A stretch of DNA of 64,000 bases from NCBI GenBank assembly GCA_029219465.1, contig JAQXTL010000006.1, forward strand, positions 55,286 to 119,285. The letters run 5' to 3'. Numbering within the stretch: the stretch's first letter is position 1; the number at the start of each line of letters is the position of its first letter. The notes beneath the pieces are model-generated. The model had not been told where the DNA came from. It searched no databases and saw only the letters and a program-made list of their open reading frames with translations. The position numbers and the translations under genes are program-made. The DNA comes from Methanobacteriaceae archaeon. Its GTDB lineage: Archaea > Methanobacteriota > Methanobacteria > Methanobacteriales > Methanobacteriaceae. Below are positions 1-9,131 of the stretch, in pieces.

Positions 1-487
1 GACATATTCTGATGGTTTCATCTTCCCAGTAAATGAAGTCATCTTCTTTGTTGATAACTGTATGAGTACCCATAGTAAAACAGGTCATGTGTCTTCCGGT
101 TCTTCCAACATTGTCAACGTCGTTAAGTCTGATTGAAGGTTGAGCCATTGCAATAGGGTTTGCAGGTGGTTTAACAAGTCCAGATGTAATCCATGGTTGG
201 AAACAGAAAATTGATGCTCCAACTAAAAATACGTCATCTCTCCATCTTTTAGCAAGAACTGGATATCTTGGGACGTGTACATGTCCTTCACTTTCTAAAA
301 ATTCTCTGAAAACTTTTTGGATTTCATATAAGTTGTATGGTTTATCAGTAGCAGGATTTGCAATAAAACCGTACTCGTCACATGGAGCGTCCCCACAAGT
401 TTCCCTATCAACTTGAGAGTAAAACTCTTGTCCACAAGTTTTACAAGTTTGTAGTTTATAACCAAGTTTATCAAAAATTTCTACCAT
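1..487 (-). CDS. alaS: Alanyl-tRNA synthetase, N-terminal part (cut by window edge)
   Basis: Charges tRNA-Ala with alanine in the cytoplasm. Only about the first 162 residues are inside the window; the rest lies beyond base 1. The conceptual protein starts MVEIFDKLGYKLQTCKTCGQ and has an archaeal-type N-terminal Cys-rich extension (CKTCG, then TCGDAPCDEYGF) ahead of the class II core. The core shows EGHVHVPRYPVLAKRW and later FQPWITSG, features of the archaeal AlaRS subfamily. The ATG is at 485-487 with no clear Shine-Dalgarno sequence; an AT-rich TATATAC element lies about 35 nt upstream, so a short leader is possible. It lies downstream of rpl12 on the same strand after a 190-nt gap. Confidence 0.93.
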   Translation of the reverse strand, partial: MVEIFDKLGYKLQTCKTCGQEFYSQVDRETCGDAPCDEYGFIANPATDKPYNLYEIQKVFREFLESEGHVHVPRYPVLAKRWRDDVFLVGASIFCFQPWITSGLVKPPANPIAMAQPSIRLNDVDNVGRTGRHMTCFTMGTHTVINKEDDFIYWEDETIRIC

Positions 488-677
488 ATGAATCAGTTCA
501 AATTATTTATTAGTATATACTATGAATTTTGTTAAATAAATAATTAGTGAAAAAATGTCAGAAAAACTTTGATTTTTAGTAAAAATAGCAGTAAATAAAT
601 AGTTGGTTTTTAAGTAAAAATAAGAATTATTCAGTTATGTAAATAAAAAAAAAAGAAAGGTGATAGATTTAAAAAAC

Positions 678-980
678 CTATCCGAAGAGAGCACCTAATC
701 CAGCTGCTGCTTCTTCTTCAGAAGCTTCTTCTTCCTCTTCTTCTTCCTCTTCTTCTTCAGCTGCTTCAGCTGCTACAGGAGCTGCTGCAGGAGCTGCTGC
801 TGCCATAGCAGTAGTTTCCATAGCTTCGTCAATGTCAACATCTTCTAAAGCTGCGATTAAAGCTTTGATTCTAGCATCATCAGCTTCAATACCTGCTGCT
901 TCAATAATACTTTTAACATTTTCTTCGTTAATCTCTTTTTCTGCACTGTGCAAAATCATTGCCGCATATATGTATTCCAT
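678..980 (-). CDS. rpl12: 50S ribosomal stalk protein P1 (L12 family)
   Basis: A 100-residue acidic stalk protein that recruits translation factors to the large subunit. The N-terminal helical dimerisation domain ([20 protein letters not shown]) is followed by an Ala-rich hinge, a run of Glu and the conserved tail [13 protein letters not shown]. The same tail ends the upstream L10/P0 protein, as expected in archaea and eukaryotes. It lies 56 nt behind rpl10 and probably shares the transcript that begins upstream of rpl1. Length is normal for the family. Confidence 0.97.
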   Translation of the reverse strand: MEYIYAAMILHSAEKEINEENVKSIIEAAGIEADDARIKALIAALEDVDIDEAMETTAMAAAAPAAAPVAAEAAEEEEEEEEEEEASEEEAAAGLGALFG

Positions 981-1036
981 GTTATCACCATTAATTTTAT
1001 AAAGTGTTAGTTTTTACAATAAAAATTATAATAATT

Positions 1037-2044
1037 TTAACCGAAGAGAGCTCCTAACCCAGCTGCTGCTTCTTCTTCACTACTTTCTTCTTCTTCCTCT
1101 TCTTCCTCTTCTTCAACAACTTCTTCAACTACTGGAGCAGCTGCTACAGCAACGTTGGAAAGTTTGTCAGCTAATTCGTCGTCAATTGCGCCTTCAGTAT
1201 CAGCTACTTCGGATGCGATTGCTAACATTTTAGCTTGAGCTAAACCAATGATCGGTTCAGCAGTTTCAGAGGTTACAATTGCTCCTTCTACACCAACATT
1301 AATAGCTCTGGTGTATGCGAGAGTAATGATAGTGGAAATAGTTTCATCAGTAGGGATTGCTGCGTTTACAGATAAGTTAAATGCATTTCTGAATGCATTT
1401 TGAACGTCAGCTAATGTTTGTTCTTCGTCGATTGCAAGTATGTCGGAAGTATAAACTGCTTCTTCTTCATATACTGCTTTTAAATCGATTCCTACTTCCA
1501 TAGGATTAATATCCATTCTGGATAAGGTTGCTGCTACTTGTTTGGAAACTTCTTCGCCAGCTTTTACGACGACAGTTTCTTTTTGTACGCAGATTTTACC
1601 TTTATCAATTTTAGCAGGAATTCCAACTTGTTGTAATTCACCTAAGAAAGGACCTGGTTCAAAACCGGTGTCTCCTTCAGGTACAATAATATCATCAGAA
1701 GCGATAGATCCTGGTTTAGCAGGAGCTGAAGTTTTGCTGTCTTCTAATATTTTGTATAATCTGAAAGGATTCATTTCAGTAGCAATAATTGCAACTTGAC
1801 CTTCCATATGTTCGGATAAATCAACAATGTTGTTTTTATCAGCATTACAATCTTCAAGAGCTAATTCAATAAGATTGATTTTAGACATTCTGATTACAGC
1901 TTTACCGTTGAGAGATTTTCTCATTTCTTGGAGCTGTTTTGCAGGAATGTTCATTAAGTCAACAATACCGATTACTTCGTGTTGATTAATGAGTTCTTTG
2001 AGCTCTTGGACTTCTTCCTTTTTCCATTCTGCAACATGAGCCAT
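1037..2044 (-). CDS. rpl10: 50S ribosomal protein L10 (P0, acidic stalk base)
   Basis: A 335-residue stalk base protein that binds 23S rRNA and carries P1 dimers. The N-terminal rRNA-binding domain contains the family-typical [15 protein letters not shown] segment. The middle archaeal/eukaryotic insertion is present ([20 protein letters not shown]). The C-terminus is an Ala-rich helix, a Glu run and the tail [13 protein letters not shown]. Its start codon overlaps the rpl1 stop by one base (TAATG arrangement), so the two are translationally coupled. Full length. Confidence 0.97.
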   Translation of the reverse strand: MAHVAEWKKEEVQELKELINQHEVIGIVDLMNIPAKQLQEMRKSLNGKAVIRMSKINLIELALEDCNADKNNIVDLSEHMEGQVAIIATEMNPFRLYKILEDSKTSAPAKPGSIASDDIIVPEGDTGFEPGPFLGELQQVGIPAKIDKGKICVQKETVVVKAGEEVSKQVAATLSRMDINPMEVGIDLKAVYEEEAVYTSDILAIDEEQTLADVQNAFRNAFNLSVNAAIPTDETISTIITLAYTRAINVGVEGAIVTSETAEPIIGLAQAKMLAIASEVADTEGAIDDELADKLSNVAVAAAPVVEEVVEEEEEEEEEESSEEEAAAGLGALFG

Positions 2045-2682
2045 TAGATCACCCTCACTACTGGTCCCATAGTTGTTTTAATAAACATGGACTTGATTTG
2101 ACTTCTTCCTTTTTCTAAATTGCGGTCTAAGACTGTAAGAACAGTTTCCACATTTTCAGCTATATCCTCGTCTGACATGTCTTGGCTTCCAACAACAATT
2201 TGAATACTTGCTTGTTGTTTTACACCAACTTTGACAGTACTTTGTAATCTGTCTAAAAGAGGAGCTAATTTAATACTTGCAGGTACTGGTTTTGGCATTT
2301 TACCACGAGGACCGAGTACTGGACCTAAGAACCTACCAACAAGTGGCATCATATCAGCTTGAGCTACTAAGAAATCAACAGAGTTTGCCATTTTTTTAGC
2401 GGATTTTCTGTCTTTTCCGAAAGCTTCTAAATCTCCTTTATTAATTACAGTGTCAAGACCAGCTTCTTTAGCTTGAACAATGAGTTCCCCATCAGCAATG
2501 ACTCCAATTTTAACATCTTTGCCACGGCCGTTAGGAAGAGTAACTTCCTCATTAAACCTATTTTCTGGTTTTTTGACATCTAAGTCACGGATATTAATAA
2601 TAATATCTACGGACTCAGTGAAGTTTCTCGGCTTAGATTGTTCTTTTGCCTCCTTCACCGCGTTAATTACATCTTGTGTCAT
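2044..2682 (-). CDS. rpl1: 50S ribosomal protein L1
   Basis: A 212-residue L1 protein forming the L1 stalk at the ribosomal E site; in methanogens L1 is also a known translational autoregulator. Recognisable segments are the N-terminal [20 protein letters not shown] and the central [17 protein letters not shown], the L1 signature. A GGGGGA Shine-Dalgarno sits just upstream of the ATG. It is 177 nt from rpl11, a gap holding AT-rich promoter-like sequence and a perfect 8-1-8 palindrome (2694-2710), so rpl1-rpl10-rpl12 probably has its own promoter and leader. Confidence 0.97.
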   Translation of the reverse strand: MTQDVINAVKEAKEQSKPRNFTESVDIIINIRDLDVKKPENRFNEEVTLPNGRGKDVKIGVIADGELIVQAKEAGLDTVINKGDLEAFGKDRKSAKKMANSVDFLVAQADMMPLVGRFLGPVLGPRGKMPKPVPASIKLAPLLDRLQSTVKVGVKQQASIQIVVGSQDMSDEDIAENVETVLTVLDRNLEKGRSQIKSMFIKTTMGPVVRVI

Positions 2683-2693
2683 ATTAATCCCCC

Positions 2694-2710
2694 ATGAACA
2701 TAATGTTCAT
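2694..2710 (-). promoter_or_regulatory. Perfect palindrome in the rpl1 leader
   Basis: ATGAACAT-A-ATGTTCAT, two 8-base arms with a one-base centre, ends about a dozen bases before the rpl1 ATG and abuts the GGGGGA ribosome binding site (minus sense). In RNA it would need part of the arms as loop. In DNA it could be an operator. Position suggests control of rpl1 translation or transcription; this is inference. Confidence 0.5.
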
Positions 2711-2859
2711 TGGATAAATTTGGTTTCATGAGTATCGATTACAAGAAAAAAATTCTTAAACGATTGCATGAATTAAAAACAGTATATCAATTATAATCGT
2801 AATTATAACGTCATATACACTGTATTTATTAACTTAATTTAAATTTAACAATATAATAT

Positions 2860-3342
2860 CTATTCTACTAAGATATCATCATATTTTCCAGCATCAACAT
2901 CTTTTTGTGCTTCTCTTGGGTCTTTACCATCAACAGATAATCCCATACTAACACAGGTTCCCATGACTTCTTTGATACCTGATTTGTAATCGTTAGCGAG
3001 TAATGAATCGAATTTCATTCTAGCGATTTTAAATGCAGTTTCAATTGGCAAGTCATTAACAATATCTAAACCTGGTTCATGAGAAGCTTTTTCGATGCCT
3101 AACTCTTCCATGATAAGAGCAGTTGTAGGCGGAGTACCAATTTCAATTTCGAAATCTTTAGTATCTCTGTCGATAATAACTTTAACAGGCACTTTCATAC
3201 CTGCGAAATCAGCACTTTTCTTATTAATTTCTTCAACTACTTGCATCATGTTAATACCGAAAGGTCCTAAAGCTGGACCTAATGGTGGACCAGGAGTAGC
3301 AGTTCCACCCTCGATAAGAACTTCGACTGTATCTTTAGCCAT
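2860..3342 (-). CDS. rpl11: 50S ribosomal protein L11
   Basis: A 160-residue L11 that binds the GTPase-associated 23S rRNA region together with L10. The glycine/proline-rich N-terminal signature is visible ([20 protein letters not shown]), as is the C-terminal rRNA-binding part ending with [20 protein letters not shown]. Its ATG overlaps the spt5 stop by one base, so it is co-translated with spt5. Full length, no anomalies. Confidence 0.97.
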   Translation of the reverse strand: MAKDTVEVLIEGGTATPGPPLGPALGPFGINMMQVVEEINKKSADFAGMKVPVKVIIDRDTKDFEIEIGTPPTTALIMEELGIEKASHEPGLDIVNDLPIETAFKIARMKFDSLLANDYKSGIKEVMGTCVSMGLSVDGKDPREAQKDVDAGKYDDILVE

Positions 3343-3812
3343 CAGTCAGCCTCCTTTTGAATTATTCTAATTTGATCAGCTTTAACAGTAACTGGTATAG
3401 GTACTGCAGCTTCTATTAACTCAAGAACGACTTCTTCACGTGATTCGTCAATACGAACCACTTTTGCTCTTTCTCCTTTAAATGGACCAGAAATAAGCTC
3501 AACAATACTTCCTTTTTGAATAGAGGAAATAATAGGCTCTGGTTTTAAGAATCTTTTAACCTCTTCGAAGCTAATGGTAGCATTACCACCAACAACACCT
3601 CTTAAATGTTGTACCTTCAAATCAGGGTTTCTAAGATCTATTTTTGTTGAGGATTCAACTAAAATATATCCTTTTAAAGATTCCGGAACAAGAATTGATG
3701 AAATGCCTACGCCTTCAACGGTCCTAGCCTTACGAGCTAAGAGCCTAGCAACATTCCTTTCCTGTCCTGCGGATGTTTTAAGAGCATATATGGAACTATT
3801 AGTATCTTCCAT
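3342..3812 (-). CDS. spt5: Transcription elongation factor Spt5 (NusG homologue)
   Basis: A 156-residue archaeal Spt5 that binds the RNA polymerase clamp and raises processivity, with Spt4 as partner. The NGN domain spans about residues 1-85 ([15 protein letters not shown], then LRGVVGG). The C-terminal KOW domain begins near residue 100 ([20 protein letters not shown]). Gene order ftsZ-secE-spt5-rpl11 matches the conserved archaeal/bacterial SecE-NusG-L11 neighbourhood. A hairpin (3891-3917) and a TATA-like element near 3945 precede it, so it probably has its own transcript start apart from secE. Confidence 0.96.
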   Translation of the reverse strand: MEDTNSSIYALKTSAGQERNVARLLARKARTVEGVGISSILVPESLKGYILVESSTKIDLRNPDLKVQHLRGVVGGNATISFEEVKRFLKPEPIISSIQKGSIVELISGPFKGERAKVVRIDESREEVVLELIEAAVPIPVTVKADQIRIIQKEAD

Positions 3813-3890
3813 AAAAAATTCACCTATTTTTAAAATTTTTTCTTGTTAATAAAATCATACATTAAGTTAAAAATATTATAAAAGCCATAA

Positions 3891-3917
3891 TTTTCAAGAA
3901 GAAAAATATCTTGAAAA
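3891..3917 (-). promoter_or_regulatory. Leader hairpin before spt5
   Basis: Minus-strand TTTTCAAGA - 9-nt loop - TCTTGAAAA, a perfect 9-bp stem. A TATA-like TTTATATAG (about 3942-3950, minus sense) would place transcription initiation close to the first base of this stem, so the spt5-rpl11 mRNA may begin with a hairpin. Seen directly as an inverted repeat; leader role is inferred. Confidence 0.5.
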
Positions 3918-4055
3918 TGGAATTCTATAATATGAATATCTATATAAATAATAGTATTTAAAAGTTTTTAAAAAAATGATATTTTTAACAAAAATCAAGC
4001 ATTACAAAAATTTTATTATAATTAAAAAATATCAAAAAAATAAAAAAGTTGGGTT

Positions 4056-4235
4056 TTATAATCCGATTAAGGATCCTAATAAAACAATAACAAACCCGAT
4101 TACACCAATAACTGCAACTCCTAATAAGGAAATTTTAGCTAATTCAGTGTATTCTCTTCCATCAGGTTTTTTAGCTACTTTCAATACTCTTTTAGCATCT
4201 TTGATAAATTTATTAAAACTTTCTTGAACATTCAT
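4056..4235 (-). CDS. secE: Protein translocase subunit SecE (Sec61 gamma)
   Basis: A 59-residue tail-anchored subunit of the SecYEG translocon. The conceptual protein begins MNVQESFNKFIKDAKRVLKV, has the amphipathic cytosolic helix with VAKKPDGREY, and ends in one membrane helix (LLGVAVIGVIGFVIVLLGSL). The position between ftsZ and spt5 is the canonical archaeal location. The gene is short and easy to miss. Downstream on the minus strand is a T-rich run that could end transcription. Confidence 0.93.
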   Translation of the reverse strand: MNVQESFNKFIKDAKRVLKVAKKPDGREYTELAKISLLGVAVIGVIGFVIVLLGSLIGL

Positions 4236-4352
4236 TTAAATAACCAAAATTAAAAATTTTTATAAAATATAATAAAATAATAGTAATAAGTTAATTTTTA
4301 GTTTAAACATTAATAAATGTTTGCATTTTTCAAAAAAAATAAAAAATTAAAA

Positions 4353-5489
4353 TTAGAAGACTCCATCAATGAAATCATCTAATTGGTCATCAGCAGATTT
4401 GCTTTCTGATTTTTCTTCAGCATATTCAAGCTCATACTCTTTATCAGAGCTATTGCCTGTTTTAATACCTGAAACAACCACAGTGGTTCTAACAGTATTT
4501 TGAAGACTTTCATCAATTTGAGTACCCCAAATAATGTTAGCTTCAGGATCTAATTTATCAGCAACAACTTGAACGATTTTTTCAGCTTCATGTAATGTTA
4601 AATCAGAACTACCAGATATGTTAACTAATGCACCAGTAGCATTTGAAATATCGATATCTAATAATGGGCTGCTTAATGCTTCATGTACAGATTCTAAAGC
4701 TCTGTCGCCGGTATCGGATTCACCCATACCAATCATAGCCATTCCAGAACCACCCATGATACTTCTAATATCAGCAAAGTCTAAACTTACAAGACCTTTT
4801 TTAGTAATTAATTCTGTAATTCCTTTAACAGCTCTTCCTAAAATTTCATCAGATACCATAAATGCTTTGTTTAAAGGTAAGTTAGGTGCAACTTCTAATA
4901 ATTTATCATTTGGGATTACAATAACAGTGTCAGCAGAATCTTGAAGTTTTTCTAAACCTTGTTCAGCATTTTCTCTTCTCTTAATACCTTCTGCTGAAAA
5001 TGGCATGGTAGCCACAGCAACAGTTAATGCACCTAATTTTTTAGAAAGTTTAGATATGATTGGTGCAGAACCAGTTCCAGTTCCTCCACCAAGACCACAG
5101 GTAACAAATACCATGTCTGCGCCTTCTAATTCATCTCTAATTTCATCTTCACTTTCTTCAGCACATTCTTCTCCAACAGCAGGTTCTCCACCAGCACCTA
5201 ATCCTTTAGAAGTTTTTCTACCTAAGAGGATTTTTTTAGTAGATTGGCTGTAAAATAAATCTTGAGCATCAGTATTTACTGCAATTGTAGTTGCTCCTTC
5301 AATACCCATCTCATTTAATCTTGAAATAGTGTTGTTTCCAGCTCCACCAGCACCAACAACATAAATATTAGTTTTAGCGCCTTTAATCATCTCAATAAGC
5401 TCATCATCAATATCAGAAGAGAGCTTTTCAGGAGCTTTTTCTTCCATTCTTTGTTCAGATTCTTTGATTGCATCATCTATAATTTTCAC
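4353..5489 (-). CDS. ftsZ: Cell division protein FtsZ
   Basis: A 378-residue tubulin-like GTPase that forms the division ring. The nucleotide-binding motifs are clear: GAGGAGNN near residue 47, and the tubulin signature [12 protein letters not shown] near residue 132. The T7-loop region and the C-terminal domain are complete. The short acidic N-terminal extension of about 40 residues and the C-terminal tail ([12 protein letters not shown]) are usual in archaeal FtsZ1. It heads the secE-spt5-ribosomal protein cluster with a 117-nt gap to secE. Confidence 0.97.
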   Translation of the reverse strand: MKIIDDAIKESEQRMEEKAPEKLSSDIDDELIEMIKGAKTNIYVVGAGGAGNNTISRLNEMGIEGATTIAVNTDAQDLFYSQSTKKILLGRKTSKGLGAGGEPAVGEECAEESEDEIRDELEGADMVFVTCGLGGGTGTGSAPIISKLSKKLGALTVAVATMPFSAEGIKRRENAEQGLEKLQDSADTVIVIPNDKLLEVAPNLPLNKAFMVSDEILGRAVKGITELITKKGLVSLDFADIRSIMGGSGMAMIGMGESDTGDRALESVHEALSSPLLDIDISNATGALVNISGSSDLTLHEAEKIVQVVADKLDPEANIIWGTQIDESLQNTVRTTVVVSGIKTGNSSDKEYELEYAEEKSESKSADDQLDDFIDGVF

Positions 5490-5612
5490 GAATTAACCCC
5501 ACAGTCTCGCTTTTAAAATAAATTGTTAAGTATTTCTATTTTTACTAATATTTAAATGCAACTAATCATATATAAATATTACAAATTTTTTAAAAACATG
5601 GATAATAATTAA

Positions 5613-6182
5613 TTAATCCCTTGGCATAGCAATAATCTCATGAATTTTCAAATCAAATAGATTTTTAGCATTAACCGGAGTTAAAATAACTGCACTGTCA
5701 ATACCATGAGCCCTACCACCAACAGCAATTATCTCTTCACCAACAGGAATTAAACCTGCATCAGCAGCCATAATTGAAATTTCTGCACCTACTTTAATAC
5801 CATGTGAGAACATTCTAAAGGTATCAGCTACAACATCCAATGGAGAAATTCCGCCGTACTTATTGGTGACTCCTCTTGCAGCACCACTGAATGCATGGCA
5901 TCCAAAGTATGTTTTAATTCCAACAGCTTCAAGTTTTTTAAGCATTTCTTCAGAAATATCTGATTCATTATCCCCACTAAATCCCATGTGGTGAGTTACA
6001 TTAATAATTTCTACTTTATCACCAACAGCCTCATGCAATTTTAATGCAGATTCGCCTGTAGCGGAAGCTATTAAAATTCTTTTAATGTCAGTCATGTCTA
6101 ATTTATCTTTAATTGCTGAAATTAATTCATCTGTATAATCATTACCTTCTTTTTCAAAATATGTAATAAATTTTCTTGCCAT
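5613..6182 (-). CDS. Pyruvate kinase alpha/beta (C-terminal) domain protein
   Basis: A 189-residue stand-alone protein resembling the C-terminal alpha/beta domain of pyruvate kinase, found alone in many methanogens; the function is unknown. Seen: ITYFEKEGNDYTDELI, then RILIASATGESALKLHEAVG (the nucleotide/effector-type beta-alpha-beta), and GVKTYFGCH-like and GAARGVTNKYGG segments. The start used is the ATG at 6180-6182 (MARKFITYF); an upstream extension is low-complexity. It is divergent from the CofE-like gene with 76 bp between them, a shared promoter region. There is no catalytic TIM barrel, so it is not a pyruvate kinase. Confidence 0.8.
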   Translation of the reverse strand: MARKFITYFEKEGNDYTDELISAIKDKLDMTDIKRILIASATGESALKLHEAVGDKVEIINVTHHMGFSGDNESDISEEMLKKLEAVGIKTYFGCHAFSGAARGVTNKYGGISPLDVVADTFRMFSHGIKVGAEISIMAADAGLIPVGEEIIAVGGRAHGIDSAVILTPVNAKNLFDLKIHEIIAMPRD

Positions 6183-6258
6183 AACAATACATCCCAAATA
6201 GATAATATAAAATAGTCTATGATATATATTATTCATATCAATATAATTAAAGATTTTT

Positions 6259-7119
6259 ATGAGCGATAAAAAATTAGAAAATATAAAACATGTCATTAAC
6301 GGAGATTACATAGTAATCCCAATTGAAACAGGTTATATTAAACCAAATGACGATTTAGATGTGATTATCGAACCTGCAAAAGAATTGATGCAAGACGGTG
6401 ATTACTTAGTAATTGCAGAAACACCTATTTCAGTTTCACAGGGCAGATTAATCGACGAATCAGAATATTCTCCATCACTTACTGCTAAATTGCTAACAAC
6501 AGTATGGAGTAAATATTTATGGGGATATGTCTTAGGACCACTTTTAGGAATTAAAAAAAGAACCATTAAAAACCTAAGAAAACTACCTAAAGAAACTTAT
6601 GCTCACAAAGAAGTAGTTTTACAATTATATGGTCTTAAACATGCTCTTAAACCAGCATCAGAAGCAGGAATTGATTTAAGTAATGCGCCTGGAACCTGTG
6701 TTTCACTTCTTCCCGAAAATCCTGAAAAAGTAGCTAAGCAATTGAAAAACAGGATTGGTAAAGATGTATGTGTTATGATTATTGATACTGATGCAACATA
6801 TATGAAAAATGGAAATTACTTTACAGGACTTCCTATTGCAATTGATGGAATTGATGCAGACAATGGATTTTTCGGATATGTGAAAGGACAGTTATGTGAA
6901 AATATGGGATCAACACCATTGGGATGCAGTGAAAAGATGGATGTTGAAAGTGCTTTAAAAATAGCCAACATTGCAGAAGATTATCAAAAATCACTTTCCA
7001 CTGAAATGAAAACCATTCACAGCGTTAAAGAAGTTCTTGGAACTGAATTTGACGAAGTAACAATAGAAGCACTTGATTCTATTACTCATACTCCCGCAGT
7101 GATTATACGAAAAATCTAA
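6259..7119 (+). CDS. Coenzyme F420-0:L-glutamate ligase-like protein (CofE family)
   Basis: A 286-residue member of the CofE/F420 gamma-glutamyl ligase superfamily, which adds glutamate to F420-0 using GTP. Visible segments: IPIETGYIKPNDDL at the N-terminus (the family's IPxxTxxIxPGDDL region), DGDYLVIAETPISVSQGR, and the metal-binding-type VMIIDTDATYM. It is longer than typical CofE (about 250) and diverges in several motifs, so it may be a paralogue with another substrate rather than CofE itself. Start ATG 6259; divergent from the pyruvate-kinase-domain gene. Confidence 0.75.
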   Translation: MSDKKLENIKHVINGDYIVIPIETGYIKPNDDLDVIIEPAKELMQDGDYLVIAETPISVSQGRLIDESEYSPSLTAKLLTTVWSKYLWGYVLGPLLGIKKRTIKNLRKLPKETYAHKEVVLQLYGLKHALKPASEAGIDLSNAPGTCVSLLPENPEKVAKQLKNRIGKDVCVMIIDTDATYMKNGNYFTGLPIAIDGIDADNGFFGYVKGQLCENMGSTPLGCSEKMDVESALKIANIAEDYQKSLSTEMKTIHSVKEVLGTEFDEVTIEALDSITHTPAVIIRKI

Positions 7120-7239
7120 CCATTACCAATTAATTTTATTATTATATAATACACATTAAGAAAATTTTATATTAATCAAGTAACATATATTATATGATGA
7201 ATTTTTTTCATTATAAGTTATAAGTACAGGATGATTTAA

Positions 7240-9126
7240 ATGAATGTAGATAGTTTCGGAAGATATAGAAATTTATTACTACCATTGATGGATTGTGTTT
7301 CTGTAGTCCTAGGATATTACTTTATGTTTGCTTTAACTACAGATTCTTTCATAATACATCAAACAAACATAATATCGATTGACAATTTTATAACAAGCAT
7401 TATTCTTGCTATAATTATTTTGCAAATTGTTTTTAGACTAACAAAAAGACACACAAATATCATCCGTTACGAAACTAATCAAGACTACATTATGTATATC
7501 ATTCTTTCAGTAGTGTCTCTTCTCATAGTTGCAATTATTGAAGATATAATGGGTATAAACAATCCTTCAATTAAGTTCAACTTAGCAACAGGTATTGTAA
7601 TAGGTGCAATAACTGTAGTTTACCGTTTAGGAATAAAATATGCATTATTATCCGACCTTGCTCACAGAGGAATCAATTATGCGCCTAAAAATCAGAAAAG
7701 ATTACTCATAATTGGTGGAGGGTATTCTGCAAACAATATTATCAAAACACTTCAAACTTCCCTTAAAGGAAAATACGAAATTATTGGTATTATTGACGAT
7801 AACAAGAAACGTTTAGGTTATTCCGTTGCAGGAGTAAAAATTATCGGTAACAGAAACCATATCCAAAAAATATGTGAAAACGAAGATATTGACACAATAT
7901 TCTTTACAATCGTAAATATCGATAACAAGAACAAAAAAGAGATTTTGGAAATCTGTAGTAAAACTTCTGCAAAAGTAAAAACATTACCGGATTTAAGAGA
8001 AATCATCTCTTCTGAAAACTTATATGGAAAATTAAAAGACATTGAGATTGAAGATTTACTTGGAAGAGAACCAGTAGAGCTTGACAACAACAATATTCAA
8101 AGTATTATCGGAGATAAAGTTGTTTTAGTAACTGGTGGAGGAGGATCTATCGGATCTGAACTCTGCAGACAGGTAATGCTTCACCATCCAAAGAAATTAT
8201 TGATGATAGATATCTATGAAAATAGCTTATACGATATTGAATTGGAACTTAAAGACAAATATCCAAGTGAAAATATTAAAGCAGTTGTTGCAAACATCAG
8301 AGACAGAAGAAGAATGTTGGAATTATTCGAAGAACATCAACCAGAAGTTGTATTCCACGCAGCAGCACACAAACATGTTCCTTTAATGGAAAATAACCCA
8401 ACTGAAGCTATTAAAAATAATATCTTTGGAACTTACAATTTAGTAAATGCAGCTGATAAGTACAATACAAGTCGTTTTATATTAATTTCAACAGATAAAG
8501 CTGTTAATCCGACAAACATAATGGGTGCTACCAAAAGATTATGTGAAATGATTATTCAGGCAAAAAATAAAGAAAGTGAAACTGACTTTGTAGCAGTTCG
8601 TTTTGGAAATGTTTTAGGAAGTAACGGATCTGTTGTACCATTGTTTAAAAAACAAATCGCAGAAGGCGGTCCAGTAACTGTAACTCATAAAGACATAACA
8701 AGATTCTTTATGACAATTCCTGAAGCAGTAGCGTTAGTATTGCAGTCAATCACCTATGCAAAAGGTGGAGAAATCTTTGTATTGAATATGGGCGAACCAG
8801 TTAAAATTTATGATTTGGCTAAAAGTTTAATTGAATTATCCGGTTTAACTCCTGGAAAAGACATTGATATCACATTTACAGGATTAAGACCTGGAGAAAA
8901 ATTATATGAAGAGCTTTTAATGGATGAAGAAAACCTTGAAAGTACTGGGCATGAAAAAATCTTCATTACAGAGCCAATGGACTTTACAATGGATGATATT
9001 GAAGCAAAATTAGATGCATTTAGACAAATTCTAACAAATGAAATTACAGACGCAGAAGTAATTAAAGATACTATGAAAAAATGTGTTCCTACATACAGGG
9101 AACCTCAAGAAGTTAACGGAGAGTAA
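7240..9126 (+). CDS. Membrane nucleotide-sugar 4,6-dehydratase (CapD/FlaA1/PglF family)
   Basis: A 628-residue enzyme expected to convert a UDP-N-acetylhexosamine to its 4-keto-6-deoxy form for surface glycans. About residues 10-140 carry four membrane helices. A Rossmann-like CoA-binding-type domain follows (LLIIGGGYSANNI, near residue 160). The catalytic SDR domain starts with VTGGGGSIGSELCRQ near residue 293. The active site reads STDKAVNPTNIMGATK, with Met in place of the usual SDR Tyr, as in the long WbpM/PglF-type enzymes. It lies 5 nt upstream of a DegT aminotransferase, the usual next step. Confidence 0.92.
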   Translation: MNVDSFGRYRNLLLPLMDCVSVVLGYYFMFALTTDSFIIHQTNIISIDNFITSIILAIIILQIVFRLTKRHTNIIRYETNQDYIMYIILSVVSLLIVAIIEDIMGINNPSIKFNLATGIVIGAITVVYRLGIKYALLSDLAHRGINYAPKNQKRLLIIGGGYSANNIIKTLQTSLKGKYEIIGIIDDNKKRLGYSVAGVKIIGNRNHIQKICENEDIDTIFFTIVNIDNKNKKEILEICSKTSAKVKTLPDLREIISSENLYGKLKDIEIEDLLGREPVELDNNNIQSIIGDKVVLVTGGGGSIGSELCRQVMLHHPKKLLMIDIYENSLYDIELELKDKYPSENIKAVVANIRDRRRMLELFEEHQPEVVFHAAAHKHVPLMENNPTEAIKNNIFGTYNLVNAADKYNTSRFILISTDKAVNPTNIMGATKRLCEMIIQAKNKESETDFVAVRFGNVLGSNGSVVPLFKKQIAEGGPVTVTHKDITRFFMTIPEAVALVLQSITYAKGGEIFVLNMGEPVKIYDLAKSLIELSGLTPGKDIDITFTGLRPGEKLYEELLMDEENLESTGHEKIFITEPMDFTMDDIEAKLDAFRQILTNEITDAEVIKDTMKKCVPTYREPQEVNGE

Positions 9127-9131
9127 ATAAT

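Noticed and set aside
3976..4227. Plus-strand frame across the secE region
   Set aside because: It is antisense to secE and has no ribosome site or family resemblance.
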